The notes under the pieces were generated by a model, which worked only from the letters and a program-made list of their open reading frames with translations, was not told the DNA's origin and searched no databases. A stretch of DNA of 64,000 nt. Origin: Erythrobacter aureus. GTDB taxonomy: Bacteria; Pseudomonadota; Alphaproteobacteria; Sphingomonadales; Sphingomonadaceae. The stretch's first letter is position 1; each line of letters opens with the position of its first letter. The stretch lies in NCBI RefSeq assembly GCF_003355455.1, contig NZ_CP031357.1:2582501-2646500 (forward strand), written 5' to 3'. Positions 8,645 through 17,491 of this stretch are shown one piece after another. Position numbers and translations under genes: made by a program.

Positions 8645-10741
8645 TCAAGCGCTCGCCTTCTTTCTGAGCCTCCAGGCGTGCAGCAGCGGTTCGGTATAGC
8701 CGCTCGGCTGTTCGACGCCCTTGAAGATGAGGTCCTTCGCCGCGTTGAACGCCGCGCCGTCTTCGTTTTCCAGCAGCGGCTCGTAGGACGGGTCGCCCGC
8801 ATTCTGCTGGTCCACCTTGGCGGCCATGCGGCGCAGGCTCTCCATCACCTGCTCTTCCGAGATCACGCCGTGCAGCAGCCAGTTGGCGATATGCTGGCTG
8901 GAGATGCGCAATGTCGCGCGGTCTTCCATCAGGCCGACATCGTTGATGTCCGGGACCTTGGAACAGCCCACACCCTGGTCGACCCAGCGCACGACGTAGC
9001 CGAGCAGACCCTGGCAATTATTGTTCAGCTCCTCACGGATTTCCTCTTCGGACCAGTTCACCCCATCGGCCAGCGGAATGGCGAGCAGCTCGTCCAGCTT
9101 TGCGGCATCGCCCAGACCCTTCTGGATCTCGAACACGTCTTCGCGGTGATAATGGATCGCATGCAGCGTCGCGGCGGTCGGGCTGGGAACCCATGCCGTA
9201 TTGGCGCCGGCGCGCAGATGGCCGATCTTCTCGATCATCATCTGGCCCATCAGATCGGGCGCGGCCCACATGCCCTTGCCGATCTGCGCCCGGCCCGAAA
9301 GGCCGTGCGCGAGGCCGATGCCAACATTGCGCGCCTCATACGCCTTGAGCCAGGCGGAGTTCTTCATCTCGCCCTTGCGCATCATCGGCCCGGCGCGCAT
9401 CGAGGTGTGAATCTCGTCACCCGTCCGGTCGAGGAAGCCGGTGTTGATGAAGACGATCCGGTCCCTCACCGCATGGATACAGGCGGCGAGATTGGCCGAA
9501 GTGCGGCGTTCTTCGTCCATAACGCCAACCTTGATCGTGTGGCGCGGCAGGCCGAGCAGGTCCTCGACCGCGTCGAACAGATCGTTGGTGAAGGCGCATT
9601 CCTCCGGCCCGTGCATTTTGGGCTTCACGATATAGATCGAGCCGCAGCGCGAATTGCCGTGCTTCCCCAGCCCCGCAACGTCCTGCGCGCCGATGGCGCT
9701 GGTGACGACCGCATCGAGAATGCCTTCGGGAATGTCCGCCCCGTCCCAGCGCATCGCCGGATTGGTCATCAAATGGCCGACATTGCGCACGAACATCAGG
9801 CTGCGGCCGGGCAGTGTGTGCTGCGTGCCATCGGCATCGGTGTAGCTCTTGTCGCCTGCCAGCTTGCGCGTCAGCGTCTTGCCGCCCTTGTCGAAGCTTT
9901 CTTCCAGATCGCCGCGGATAACGCCCAACCAGTTGGTGTAGGCGAGCAGCTTGTCCTCGGCATCGACTGCCGCGACCGAATCCTCGCAATCGGCAATGGT
10001 CGTCAGCGCGGCTTCGAAATTGATGTCGGCCAGGCCCAGCCGATCGGTCTTGCCGACCTGGCTATCGGGATCGACGACGAGTTCGATATGCAGGCCGTTA
10101 TGCCGGAAAAGCGGCCCTTTGTCGGTTGTGCCGACCTGTTGCGAAGGGTCGGCGAGGGTCGCGTTTTCCAGACTGTCGAGCTCGCTCCAGCTGCCCGATG
10201 CCAGCGGCACGATTTCGTCGAGCAGCTCGCGCCCTTCGGCGATCACCGCCGCGCCGCGATCCTCGTCATAGCCGCCGGGGCGCGCGGGCGGCGCGTCGAG
10301 CGCATCGGTCCCATAGAGCGCGTCATACAGACTGCCCCAGCGCGCATTGGCGGCGTTGAGCAGGAAGCGTGCGTTGAGAATCGGCACCACGAGCTGCGGC
10401 CCGGCCATGGTGGCGATTTCGGGATCGACATTCTCGGTCCCGATGGTGAAATCGCCCGGTTCGGGGACGAGATAGCCGATATCGGTCAAGAAAGCGCGAT
10501 AGTCTTCCGCGTCGTGCGACTTGCCCGCGCGCTCCGTATGCCACGCATCGATTTTGGCCTGCAAATCCTCGCGTTTTGCCAAAAGCGCACGATTGCGCGG
10601 GGCGAAACTGCCGAGCAATTGCGCAAGGCCCTGCCAGAATTCATCGACATCGCGGCCAAGCGGGCCAAGCACTTCGGTTTCGATGAACTCGGCAAGCTGC
10701 GGGTCGGCTTCGATCCCGGCGCGCGTAACGTATTGGGTCAT
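8645..10741 (-). CDS. glcB: Malate synthase G
   Basis: Condenses glyoxylate with acetyl-CoA to malate, the second step of the glyoxylate bypass. The 698-residue length is typical of the large monomeric G form. Recognised segments include GRSLMFVRNVGHLMTNPA, VGVMDEERRTSANLAACI and FINTGFLDRTGDEIHTSM. No isocitrate lyase gene is visible in this window. It is transcribed divergently from the M20 peptidase operon across about 130 bases with no gene. Confidence 0.95.
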   Translation of the reverse strand: MTQYVTRAGIEADPQLAEFIETEVLGPLGRDVDEFWQGLAQLLGSFAPRNRALLAKREDLQAKIDAWHTERAGKSHDAEDYRAFLTDIGYLVPEPGDFTIGTENVDPEIATMAGPQLVVPILNARFLLNAANARWGSLYDALYGTDALDAPPARPGGYDEDRGAAVIAEGRELLDEIVPLASGSWSELDSLENATLADPSQQVGTTDKGPLFRHNGLHIELVVDPDSQVGKTDRLGLADINFEAALTTIADCEDSVAAVDAEDKLLAYTNWLGVIRGDLEESFDKGGKTLTRKLAGDKSYTDADGTQHTLPGRSLMFVRNVGHLMTNPAMRWDGADIPEGILDAVVTSAIGAQDVAGLGKHGNSRCGSIYIVKPKMHGPEECAFTNDLFDAVEDLLGLPRHTIKVGVMDEERRTSANLAACIHAVRDRIVFINTGFLDRTGDEIHTSMRAGPMMRKGEMKNSAWLKAYEARNVGIGLAHGLSGRAQIGKGMWAAPDLMGQMMIEKIGHLRAGANTAWVPSPTAATLHAIHYHREDVFEIQKGLGDAAKLDELLAIPLADGVNWSEEEIREELNNNCQGLLGYVVRWVDQGVGCSKVPDINDVGLMEDRATLRISSQHIANWLLHGVISEEQVMESLRRMAAKVDQQNAGDPSYEPLLENEDGAAFNAAKDLIFKGVEQPSGYTEPLLHAWRLRKKASA

Positions 10742-10873
10742 GGAACTCCTCAGGCAGATGTAAGGCTGGCAATGTCGAACCCGGGGAGGAGCGGCACGGT
10801 CTATGCCGCCACCGGTTGATCAATGCAAGGTGCGGGGTGGACTTGCTTCTGCACACGATTAAGGACGTTACAC

Positions 10874-12082
10874 ATGAAACCAGGCACTGCCCCACAGGCC
10901 CTCATCGATACTATCGACGCAGATACCATGCTGCGTCAGGTTCAGGAATGGGCAGCGATCAATACCGGGACCGCCAACATCGAAGGGCTCGACCGGATGG
11001 CGGGCGTGCTCGCCGATGCCTTCAGCACGTTGCCGGGCAATGTCGAACTGGTCGACCCGGCCACGGTCACCGCGATATCGAGTGAAGGCCACGAATTCGA
11101 AAAGCCGCATGGCAGGCACATGGTTTTGCGTGTGCGACCGGAGGCCGAACGCCGCTTCGTGCTGACCGGCCACATGGACACCGTCTTCCCCGTCGATCAT
11201 CCGTTTCAGGAAACCACCTGGCTCGACGACGACACGATCAACGGCCCCGGCACTGCCGATATGAAGGGCGGCCTCAACGTCATCCTGCACGCGCTCATGA
11301 CTTTCGAAACAATCGAGGGGGCAGAGCGCGTCGGTTACGATGTGATGATCAATTCGGACGAGGAAACCGGCAGCCTCGCGAGCCGCGGACTGATCGAGGA
11401 GCTCGCACGCGGGAAATATGCCGCTCTGACCTACGAGCCCAGCGCCCTGCCCGATGGCACGCTTGCCCATGCGCGCGGCGGGACGGGCAATTACTCGATC
11501 ACCTTCACCGGCAAATCCGCCCATGCGGGCCGCAATCCGCATGACGGGCGCAACGCTATCGTCGCTGCCAGCGACCTGGTGCTGCGGATCAAGGCGCTGG
11601 AGGCGGAGGACATCACCGTGAACCCGGCCAAGATCGAAGGCGGCAGCGCGAACAATGTCGTGCCCGATCTGGCCATCTTGCGGTTCAACATTCGCCCTAA
11701 ATCGACCGACGCGATGGCTCGCTTCGATGGCGAACTGGCTTCGATCCTGCGCTTGATCGAAACCGAACACCAGGTCGGCATCCACCGTCATGGCGGTGTC
11801 ACCCGCCCGCCCAAGCCGGTCGATGAAAAGGCCCAGCGCCTGTTCGATCTGGTCAAGGCCTGCGGTGCCGAACTCGGTCAGCAGATCGGCTGGAAGAGCA
11901 CGGGCGGGGTGTGCGACGGCAACAATATCGCCGCTACCGGCGTGCCAGTGGTCGACACAATGGGTGTGCGCGGCGGGGCGATTCACTCGCCCGACGAATT
12001 CATGATCGTACCTTCGCTTCGGGAACGCGCCGCTTTGTCCGCGCTCGTTCTGGCGAAGCTATCCACCGGAGACCATTTGTGA
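10874..12082 (+). CDS. M20 family metallopeptidase/hydrolase (carboxypeptidase G2-like), first gene of the ast operon
   Basis: A 402-residue di-zinc amidohydrolase of the M20 family. Metal-binding pattern: H100-x-D102 in LTGHMDTVFP, D129 in GTADMKGG and E163-E164 in SDEETGS; the dimerisation region FTGKSAHAGRNPHDGRNA follows, with a late His in GGAIHSPDE. AAGGA lies nine bases before the ATG. The stop overlaps the GTG start of astA (GTGA), so all three genes form one operon. The substrate is not known from sequence. Its position suggests an N-acyl amino acid, perhaps N-succinylglutamate in place of AstE; this is inference. Confidence 0.85.
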   Translation: MKPGTAPQALIDTIDADTMLRQVQEWAAINTGTANIEGLDRMAGVLADAFSTLPGNVELVDPATVTAISSEGHEFEKPHGRHMVLRVRPEAERRFVLTGHMDTVFPVDHPFQETTWLDDDTINGPGTADMKGGLNVILHALMTFETIEGAERVGYDVMINSDEETGSLASRGLIEELARGKYAALTYEPSALPDGTLAHARGGTGNYSITFTGKSAHAGRNPHDGRNAIVAASDLVLRIKALEAEDITVNPAKIEGGSANNVVPDLAILRFNIRPKSTDAMARFDGELASILRLIETEHQVGIHRHGGVTRPPKPVDEKAQRLFDLVKACGAELGQQIGWKSTGGVCDGNNIAATGVPVVDTMGVRGGAIHSPDEFMIVPSLRERAALSALVLAKLSTGDHL

Positions 12083-13095
12083 CCTTTCGCCTGCGCGCTG
12101 CGCATATCAGCGACCTCGAGCACCTGTATGAGATGGCCAAGCTGACGGGCGGCGGTTTCACCAACCTTCCGGCTGATCGCGCGGCGCTCACCAGAAAGCT
12201 CGAGCGCGCGGACGAGGCGTTCTCGCGCACCGAAGACGTGCTCGGCGACGACATTTTCACTCTCGTTCTGGAAAACACCGACACGGGTCAGGTGCGCGGA
12301 ACCTGTCAATTGTTCAGCCAGGTCGGCCAGCAATGGCCATTCTACAGCTATCGCCTCACCACTCTGACCCAGCAAAGCCAGGAACTCGATCGCACGGTAC
12401 GCGCCGAATTGCTGAGCCTCGTCACCGATCTGGAAGGCTCCTCCGAGGTGGGCGGGCTGTTCCTGCATCCGGGCGAGCGGGCCGGCGGGCTCGGCTTGCT
12501 GCTGGCGCGCAGCCGCTATCTCTTTATCGCGATGCACCGCCACCGCTTTGCCGACCGGATTTTGGCGGAACTGCGCGGGGTGATCGACGATCGTGGCGGA
12601 TCGCCCTTCTGGGACGGTGTGGCAGGCCGGTTTTTCGGCATGACTTTCCAGGAAGCCGACTATTTCAACGCCATCAACGGGAACCAGTTCATTGCCGACC
12701 TGATGCCCAAGCATCCAGTCTATGTCGCCATGCTGGACGAAGAGGCGAAAAAGGTGATCGGCGTGCCCCACCCCTCCGGTCGCGCTGCCATGCGTATGCT
12801 CGAGAACGAAGGCTTCGCCGCCGAAGGTTATGTCGACATTTTCGATGGCGGCCCGACTATGACGGCGCGTACCGACAACGTGAAGAGTATTGCCGCATCG
12901 ACGCCGAGCCGTGTTTCTGCGACCGATCTGGATAGCGGCGAGCGCGCACTGATCGCCGCCGGCACGCTGGGTACTTTCCGAAGTGCCTACGGTATGCGCG
13001 AGATTGCGGATGACGGTTCGGTCGTCATTGATGCGGCCTGCGCCGAACTGCTCGAAGTGAGCGAAGGCGACCAAGTGTGGAGCGTTGCGCGATGA
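12079..13095 (+). CDS. astA: Arginine N-succinyltransferase
   Basis: First step of the arginine succinyltransferase pathway: succinyl-CoA plus arginine gives N2-succinylarginine. Family segments include RAAHISDLEHLYEMAK, the central GGLFLHPGERAGGLGLLLAR and EADYFNAINGNQFIADLMPK. The GTG start (GTGACCTTTCGC) overlaps the previous stop. Length is 338 residues, as expected. The stop overlaps the astB start (ATGA). Together these genes channel arginine to succinylornithine; astC, astD and astE are not in the window. Confidence 0.93.
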   Translation: MTFRLRAAHISDLEHLYEMAKLTGGGFTNLPADRAALTRKLERADEAFSRTEDVLGDDIFTLVLENTDTGQVRGTCQLFSQVGQQWPFYSYRLTTLTQQSQELDRTVRAELLSLVTDLEGSSEVGGLFLHPGERAGGLGLLLARSRYLFIAMHRHRFADRILAELRGVIDDRGGSPFWDGVAGRFFGMTFQEADYFNAINGNQFIADLMPKHPVYVAMLDEEAKKVIGVPHPSGRAAMRMLENEGFAAEGYVDIFDGGPTMTARTDNVKSIAASTPSRVSATDLDSGERALIAAGTLGTFRSAYGMREIADDGSVVIDAACAELLEVSEGDQVWSVAR

Positions 13096-14345
13096 GCGGA
13101 CTGGTCGAAATCAATTTCGACGGGATCGTCGGACCAAGCCACAATTACGCGGGCCTCAGCCTCGGCAATATCGCCAGTGCGAGCCACAAAGGCGATGCGT
13201 CCTACCCGCGCGCCGCGGCGCTGCAAGGCATCGCCAAAATGCGCGGCAATATGGAACGCGGCCTGGTGCAGGGATTTCTGCTGCCGCTACCGCGTCCCAA
13301 CTACGGCTTGCTTCGCGATCTCGCGGTCGCCGAGGATACAGAGCGCCCCCTGCTTGCGGCGGCCTGGTCGGCCAGTTCGATGTGGACTGCCAATGCAGCC
13401 ACCGTCAGCCCGGCGCCCGACACCGCCGATGGGCGATGCCATCTGACCCCGGCCAACCTCGTCACCATGCTTCACCGCGGGCAGGAATGGCGCGACACGC
13501 AGGCGCAACTGAAGATCGCATTCGGCAACGAACGCCACTTCGCCGTGCACGATGCCGTGCCGCCCAGTTTCGGCGACGAGGGCGCAGCCAATCACATGCG
13601 CTTTTGCGAAAGCCATGATGCGCCGGGCGTCGAAGTCTTCGTCTATGGCAGGCCCGGTGGACGCTTCCCGGCGCGCCAGCACGAACAAGCAAGTCGCGCG
13701 GTCGCCCGACTTCATGGGCTCGATCCCGGCCGCTGCGTGTTTGTCGAGCAGAACCCCGAGGCGATCGAAGCAGGCGCGTTTCACAACGATGTGGTCGCCG
13801 TGGCGAATGAGACGGTGCTTTTCGCGCATGAACGCGCCTTTGCCCGTCGCGAGGATGCCTATGGAGCGATTCGCGAAGCGTTCCCCAAGCTGCAATTGGT
13901 CGAGGTGCCGGAGAGCGCCGTCAGCCTCGAAGAGGCGATCAAGACCTACCTCTTCAACGCTCAATTGCTGACGCTACCGAGCGGCGACATGGCGCTGGTC
14001 GTGCCAAGCGAATGCCAGGAAAGCGCCAGCGTATGGGCATGGTGCGAGCAGATGCTCGCCTCGAACGGTCCGATCCGGCAGGTTATTCCCGTGGATGTGC
14101 GCCAGTCGATGGCCAATGGCGGTGGCCCCGCCTGCCTGCGCCTGCGCGTGGTTGCCGATCCAGCCACGGTCGATGCGCGATTCCTGCTCGACGATGCCAA
14201 GGCGGATCGAATCGAATCGGTCATCGCCCAGATGTGGCCCGAGCGAATCGAGCCCTCCGACATCGGTTCAGAAAGCTTGGCGAAAACAGTGATCGAGGCG
14301 CGCGAAGCCCTGCTCACCGTCCTATCGCTGGACGAACTCGCTTAA
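13092..14345 (+). CDS. astB: N-succinylarginine dihydrolase
   Basis: Second step of arginine succinylation catabolism: hydrolyses succinylarginine to succinylornithine, carbon dioxide and two ammonia. Starts MSGLVEINFDGIVGPSHNYAG. The expected triad is present: E163 (FGDEGAANH), H231 (GAFHNDVVAVANET) and C348 (NGGGPACLRL). 417 residues, full length. About 140 bases without a recognised gene follow before the next small ORF. Confidence 0.94.
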   Translation: MSGLVEINFDGIVGPSHNYAGLSLGNIASASHKGDASYPRAAALQGIAKMRGNMERGLVQGFLLPLPRPNYGLLRDLAVAEDTERPLLAAAWSASSMWTANAATVSPAPDTADGRCHLTPANLVTMLHRGQEWRDTQAQLKIAFGNERHFAVHDAVPPSFGDEGAANHMRFCESHDAPGVEVFVYGRPGGRFPARQHEQASRAVARLHGLDPGRCVFVEQNPEAIEAGAFHNDVVAVANETVLFAHERAFARREDAYGAIREAFPKLQLVEVPESAVSLEEAIKTYLFNAQLLTLPSGDMALVVPSECQESASVWAWCEQMLASNGPIRQVIPVDVRQSMANGGGPACLRLRVVADPATVDARFLLDDAKADRIESVIAQMWPERIEPSDIGSESLAKTVIEAREALLTVLSLDELA

Positions 14346-14489
14346 CCCAGCATTTCAAGAGTTAACGCGCTGGACCGGTTTGTCGGGCATTCTTACACTG
14401 GCGCTTGTATTAACCACCGAATCACCCGGAAGTCCTGCGCTGGCACGGGCTTTGCTGGTATGGTCGTTAACCAGGAGATCGACGCGCAC

Positions 14490-14741
14490 GTGCTTACCAG
14501 GGTGAAACGGCTATTCGTGATCAAGACGCGTTTCGAGGCGTATCTGATCATCTTCGCACTCGCCCTGGGCGCGATGACACGCGGCGCGCATTACACAGTC
14601 GAATATCCCGGCATCGGCGGTTATCTGCTGTTCGCAGCCACGGCGGGCGCGGTCTTCCTCGGCGGCGCCAAGATCCTCGATGCGCTCAGATATGAGCGCG
14701 AAGCCCAGGCGGCAGAACTGCAAGACGCCGGTACCGACTGA
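14490..14741 (+). CDS. Small two-helix membrane protein, unknown function
   Basis: An 83-residue frame starting LTRVKRLFVIKTRFEAYLII after a GTG, with AGGAG about ten bases upstream. An upstream ATG at 14460 would add ten residues. Two hydrophobic segments are visible (AYLIIFALALGAMTRG and GGYLLFAATAGAVFLGGAKI), followed by a charged tail rich in Glu and Arg. I recognise no domain. The basic N-terminus and acidic/basic tail suggest both ends face the cytoplasm. A hairpin that may end transcription follows. Confidence 0.6.
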   Translation: MLTRVKRLFVIKTRFEAYLIIFALALGAMTRGAHYTVEYPGIGGYLLFAATAGAVFLGGAKILDALRYEREAQAAELQDAGTD

Positions 14742-14758
14742 CGCGGCAATACCGATGC

Positions 14759-14783
14759 CCCCCTTTTTGGGTCAAAAAGGGGG
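14759..14783 (+). terminator. Hairpin, possible terminator after the small membrane protein gene
   Basis: A perfect 10-bp stem of five C and five T against five A and five G, with a five-base loop (GGGTC), 17 bases after the stop of the upstream ORF. No strong T-run follows, so it is only a possible terminator. It also sits just before the GNAT pseudogene. Confidence 0.4.
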
Positions 14784-14798
14784 CTTATCCTGCACGCT

Positions 14799-15242
14799 TT
14801 GAGGGAAAGCGAACTCCCTGCGACATCGAGTCTTTGCCTGCGTTCCAAGGCCTATTGGGGCTAGGACGAGGAGTTCCTCCGCCGATGCGAGAGCGAGCTT
14901 GCTCTAAGCACCCCCAATCTCATCGAAAGCGAGGTAGTGGCTGCAACACGTACAGGTCATGTGATCGCCATCGCCCAGGTCCAATGCGATGGCGCAGGCT
15001 GCCTTCTGGAAAAACTCTTCGTCGATCCCGATGCCATGGGGCTGGGTGCAGGACGTAGGCGGTTCGAATGGGCAGCATCTGCCGCGCGTCGCATGGGCGC
15101 TACCGAGCTGATCGTCGAAGCCGACCCCGACGCCGGTTCGTTCTACCTCGCAATGGGATGTGCAGTGCCGACAGAGCCCCGTCTGGATCGATATCCGGAT
15201 GGAGCCTGCCGCGCTTTGTTTCAGACTTGGGATAGCGGTTAA
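14799..15242 (+). pseudogene. GNAT N-acetyltransferase, broken by an in-frame TAG
   Basis: The frame reads LCLRSKAYWG, then TAG at 14862-14864, then DEEFLRRCESELALSTPN and on to LEKLFVDPDAMGLGAG and FYLAMGC, ending TAA at 15240-15242. The intact paralogue at 26398-26865 has KAYWGYDAAFMEAC and LEKLFVDPPAMGRGIG at the same places, so the stop replaces a conserved Tyr. No ATG lies upstream in frame; a TTG at 14799 is the nearest start. A GTG at 14937 could express only the C-terminal acetyl-CoA-binding half (101 residues). The reading as a pseudogene is strong unless the TAG is a sequence error. Confidence 0.7.
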
Positions 15243-15718
15243 CCGGCAGTGCGATACTGCCCTGCTGTAATAAACTCACCGAAACTCTCACACCACACGA
15301 CGACGGTGGTGAAATCCTCGATATTGATGCCCTCGGGTACATCCAAGACGAACCCATCATAGCTTCTTACCTCGCCTATCCGGACCGCCTCGGAACGAGC
15401 CGCCTCGAACTCGGCCTCGTCCGCGACGAATTCACGGGTCAGATAGACCTTATAATCCGGCCCCGGCGCTAGCTCGCCGATGTGCGAAATTGTCTCCGGG
15501 CTCAGGCTGATCCTACCCTCGCCCCAATGCAGGCTGTCACTACCGCGCAAATCGCGGCTTAGCGTGGCACTGTAGGACGCGGTTTTAGCCGCCTGTTCGA
15601 GGACCGCCACGTCGGGCGCATCTTCAGCCGTCAGAATCGGGAGGGAATAGACCCCGAGCCCGAAGCCAAGACCAAGCGCGGCGATATGCGTAGCTGCAAG
15701 AACAATTAGGCGTTTCAT
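15239..15718 (-). CDS. DM13 domain-containing exported protein
   Basis: A 159-residue protein with an N-terminal signal or anchor (MKRLIVLAATHIAALGLGFG) and a single C-terminal DM13-like domain of about 100 residues. DM13 hallmarks are present: PGPDYKVYL, YDGFVLDVPEG and the closing FTTVVVWCESFGEFITAG with its conserved Cys. DM13 domains are proposed to take part in redox reactions outside the cytoplasm. GGGAAG lies six bases before the ATG. Its stop overlaps the convergent GNAT pseudogene by four bases. It lies downstream of ssrA on the same strand. Confidence 0.7.
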   Translation of the reverse strand: MKRLIVLAATHIAALGLGFGLGVYSLPILTAEDAPDVAVLEQAAKTASYSATLSRDLRGSDSLHWGEGRISLSPETISHIGELAPGPDYKVYLTREFVADEAEFEAARSEAVRIGEVRSYDGFVLDVPEGINIEDFTTVVVWCESFGEFITAGQYRTAG

Positions 15719-15797
15719 ATGGGCTTCCCTAGGTGTCTTGTGTGTATAACAAAGCCGCATTCGGCCCGAAGGCCAGCATGGTTACACCTATATGGGA

Positions 15798-16150
15798 ATG
15801 CGGTGGGGATTCTGTTGCTAGGCTCCCCAGGCCCCCGGAATCCGCTTCTGTTGCCCGGTGGGTCCGACCGCGCTTTAGCTTTGTAAGATCAGGCCGTTAG
15901 GCCGTCAGATTACGCAGCAAGAGCGAGTGCTTCATTGTCATTGGCACTTGTGTGTTTTGAACAGTTTTACGGGGTACTCAGCCCGGGCGAAAACACTGTC
16001 TTTCAGCACACGTCGATCCTAGTTCGGCCCCGTCAAAAACCGCCCTTTAACAGCGGGTTATGGTGGAGCCGCCGGGTACTGCCCCCGGGTCCGTTGTACC
16101 TATTACACAGCGCCATTTATCGCCATATCCGGTCGAAACCGGCAGATCCC
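15798..16150 (-). ncRNA. ssrA: tmRNA (ssrA), circularly permuted two-piece type, tag ANDNEALALAA
   Basis: Read on the minus strand, the acceptor piece comes first and ends GGCTCCACCA (CCA at 16061-16063). An intervening loop follows, and the coding piece starts GGGGCCGAACTAGGATCGAC at 16031. GGGGCC can pair with GGCTCC as the acceptor stem. The tag frame at 15910-15945 encodes ANDNEALALAA followed by TAA, a typical alphaproteobacterial tag. This is the permuted alpha-type gene, in which the loop is cut out after transcription. The outer ends are estimates: the 3' side near the GGGGA/TCCCC pairing at about 15800, the 5' side past the CCGGT-TTCG-ACCGG hairpin at 16129-16142. It fills most of the 530-base gap between the DM13 gene and mscL, where I see no other gene. 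Confidence 0.9.
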
Positions 16151-16250
16151 ATATAGCGATTCGAGGCTTAATGTGAAGTGAGCGGGCTTGCGTAGATGGT
16201 CCGTGGTCGCGAAACGGCGCTGCACAAGCCCGCTTGTATCGAGCCCCACT

Positions 16251-16718
16251 CTATCCCATAGGGCCTTTTTCGGGCGCGTAATCGGGCCGCGCGGCACGCA
16301 ATTCGTCGCGAATTTCCTTGAGCAGATCGAGTTCGGTTGGGCCGGAAGGTGCGGCTGGCTTCTCTTCCTCGAACTCGGCCATTACCTTCTTGGCATAACG
16401 TACCAGCAGGAAGACGATGAACGCCAGGATAAGGAAGTTGATGACTGCGGTGATGAAGCTTCCATAGCCGATCATCGCAGCGCCGGCTTCCTGCAAAGCG
16501 GCGTAATCATCCATCGCCCCTTGATAACCTTCAGGTACGCTCAGGAGGATGAAATAGCGGCTGAAATCCGCTCCTCCGAAGATCGCTCCGACCACCGGCA
16601 TGATGATCTCGTCGGTCAGCGACTTGACGATCGCTCCGAAGGCCGCGCCGATAATCACCGCGACCGCGAGATCCATCACATTGCCCTTGGCAATAAATTT
16701 CTTGAATTCTTTAAACAC
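16251..16718 (-). CDS. mscL: Large-conductance mechanosensitive channel MscL
   Basis: Pentameric inner-membrane safety valve that opens under osmotic downshock. Starts MFKEFKKFIAKGNVMDLAVA, followed by the pore-lining first helix VAVIIGAAFGAIVKSLTDEI, a periplasmic loop, the second helix SFITAVINFLILAFIVFLLV and a charged cytoplasmic C-terminus with LDLLKEIRDELR. 155 residues, slightly longer than the E. coli protein. Divergent from lemA and co-directional with ssrA. Confidence 0.95.
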   Translation of the reverse strand: MFKEFKKFIAKGNVMDLAVAVIIGAAFGAIVKSLTDEIIMPVVGAIFGGADFSRYFILLSVPEGYQGAMDDYAALQEAGAAMIGYGSFITAVINFLILAFIVFLLVRYAKKVMAEFEEEKPAAPSGPTELDLLKEIRDELRAARPDYAPEKGPMG

Positions 16719-16856
16719 GTGGACAGTCCCCTAACCCTTGTGATCGGCCTCATTCCTGCCATGGCCGCATTCCCGTCACAAGAACGCGTTAATCTTGATT
16801 GCCCGCCAAGGTGTGCTATCTAAGCAAGACACATTGACCAATTAGAAGGAACGTTC

Positions 16857-17480
16857 ATGAACCGCCTGGCTGCATTTCGCACCTCCATCGTCGCTGCCGC
16901 GGCACTTGCGCTGTCAGCCTGCGGGATCAATTCGGTCCCGGCTGCCGAGGAAGCCGCCAAGGCCAAATGGGCAGACGTCGAAGCCGCGTTCCAAGAACGG
17001 GCCAATCTCGTCCCCAATCTCGAACAGATCGTAATGAGTTCGGCCGAGCAGGAACGTGAGACGCTCCAATCGGTAATTCAGGCCCGCGCATCAGCCACAC
17101 GCCCCGAAATCCAGCTCGATGGCGACGATCTCGGAGATGCGGACAAAATGGCGCAGTATCAGGAAGCGCAGAACACATTCGGCGGTGCGCTCTCGCGCCT
17201 GATGGCCAATGTCGAAGCCTATCCCGAACTGCGCAGCCAGGAAAATTTCGGCCGCTTCATGACGCAGATCGAAGGGCAGGAGAACCGCATCCGTGTTGCA
17301 ATTCGCGATTACAACGAAGCGGTCCGCCAGTATAACACCACGATCCGCACCTTCCCCGATACGATCGGCGCGAACATCATCCATGGCGCGGAACCGATGG
17401 TTCCCTACGAGGCGGTGACGCAGGGCGCGGAAGTCGCACCCGAACTCAACATGCGTTCGGATAGCGACGCCGCGAACTGA
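16857..17480 (+). CDS. lemA: LemA family protein
   Basis: A 207-residue membrane- or lipid-anchored coiled-coil protein. The N-terminus ALALSACG contains a possible lipobox Cys; the hallmark AAFQERANLVPNLEQIV is followed by long amphipathic helices and FGRFMTQIEGQENRIRVAIRDYNEAV-type repeats. AGAAGGAACG precedes the ATG. LemA genes commonly sit next to TPM-domain genes as here; the three genes at 16857-18999 look like one operon with gaps of 11 and -1 bases. Biochemical role unknown. Confidence 0.88.
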   Translation: MNRLAAFRTSIVAAAALALSACGINSVPAAEEAAKAKWADVEAAFQERANLVPNLEQIVMSSAEQERETLQSVIQARASATRPEIQLDGDDLGDADKMAQYQEAQNTFGGALSRLMANVEAYPELRSQENFGRFMTQIEGQENRIRVAIRDYNEAVRQYNTTIRTFPDTIGANIIHGAEPMVPYEAVTQGAEVAPELNMRSDSDAAN

Positions 17481-17491
17481 ACGGCGCGACG

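Noticed and set aside
8528..10819. 763-codon open frame opposite malate synthase
   Set aside because: It lies entirely antisense to glcB, which has full-length family similarity; the frame is a codon-bias artefact.
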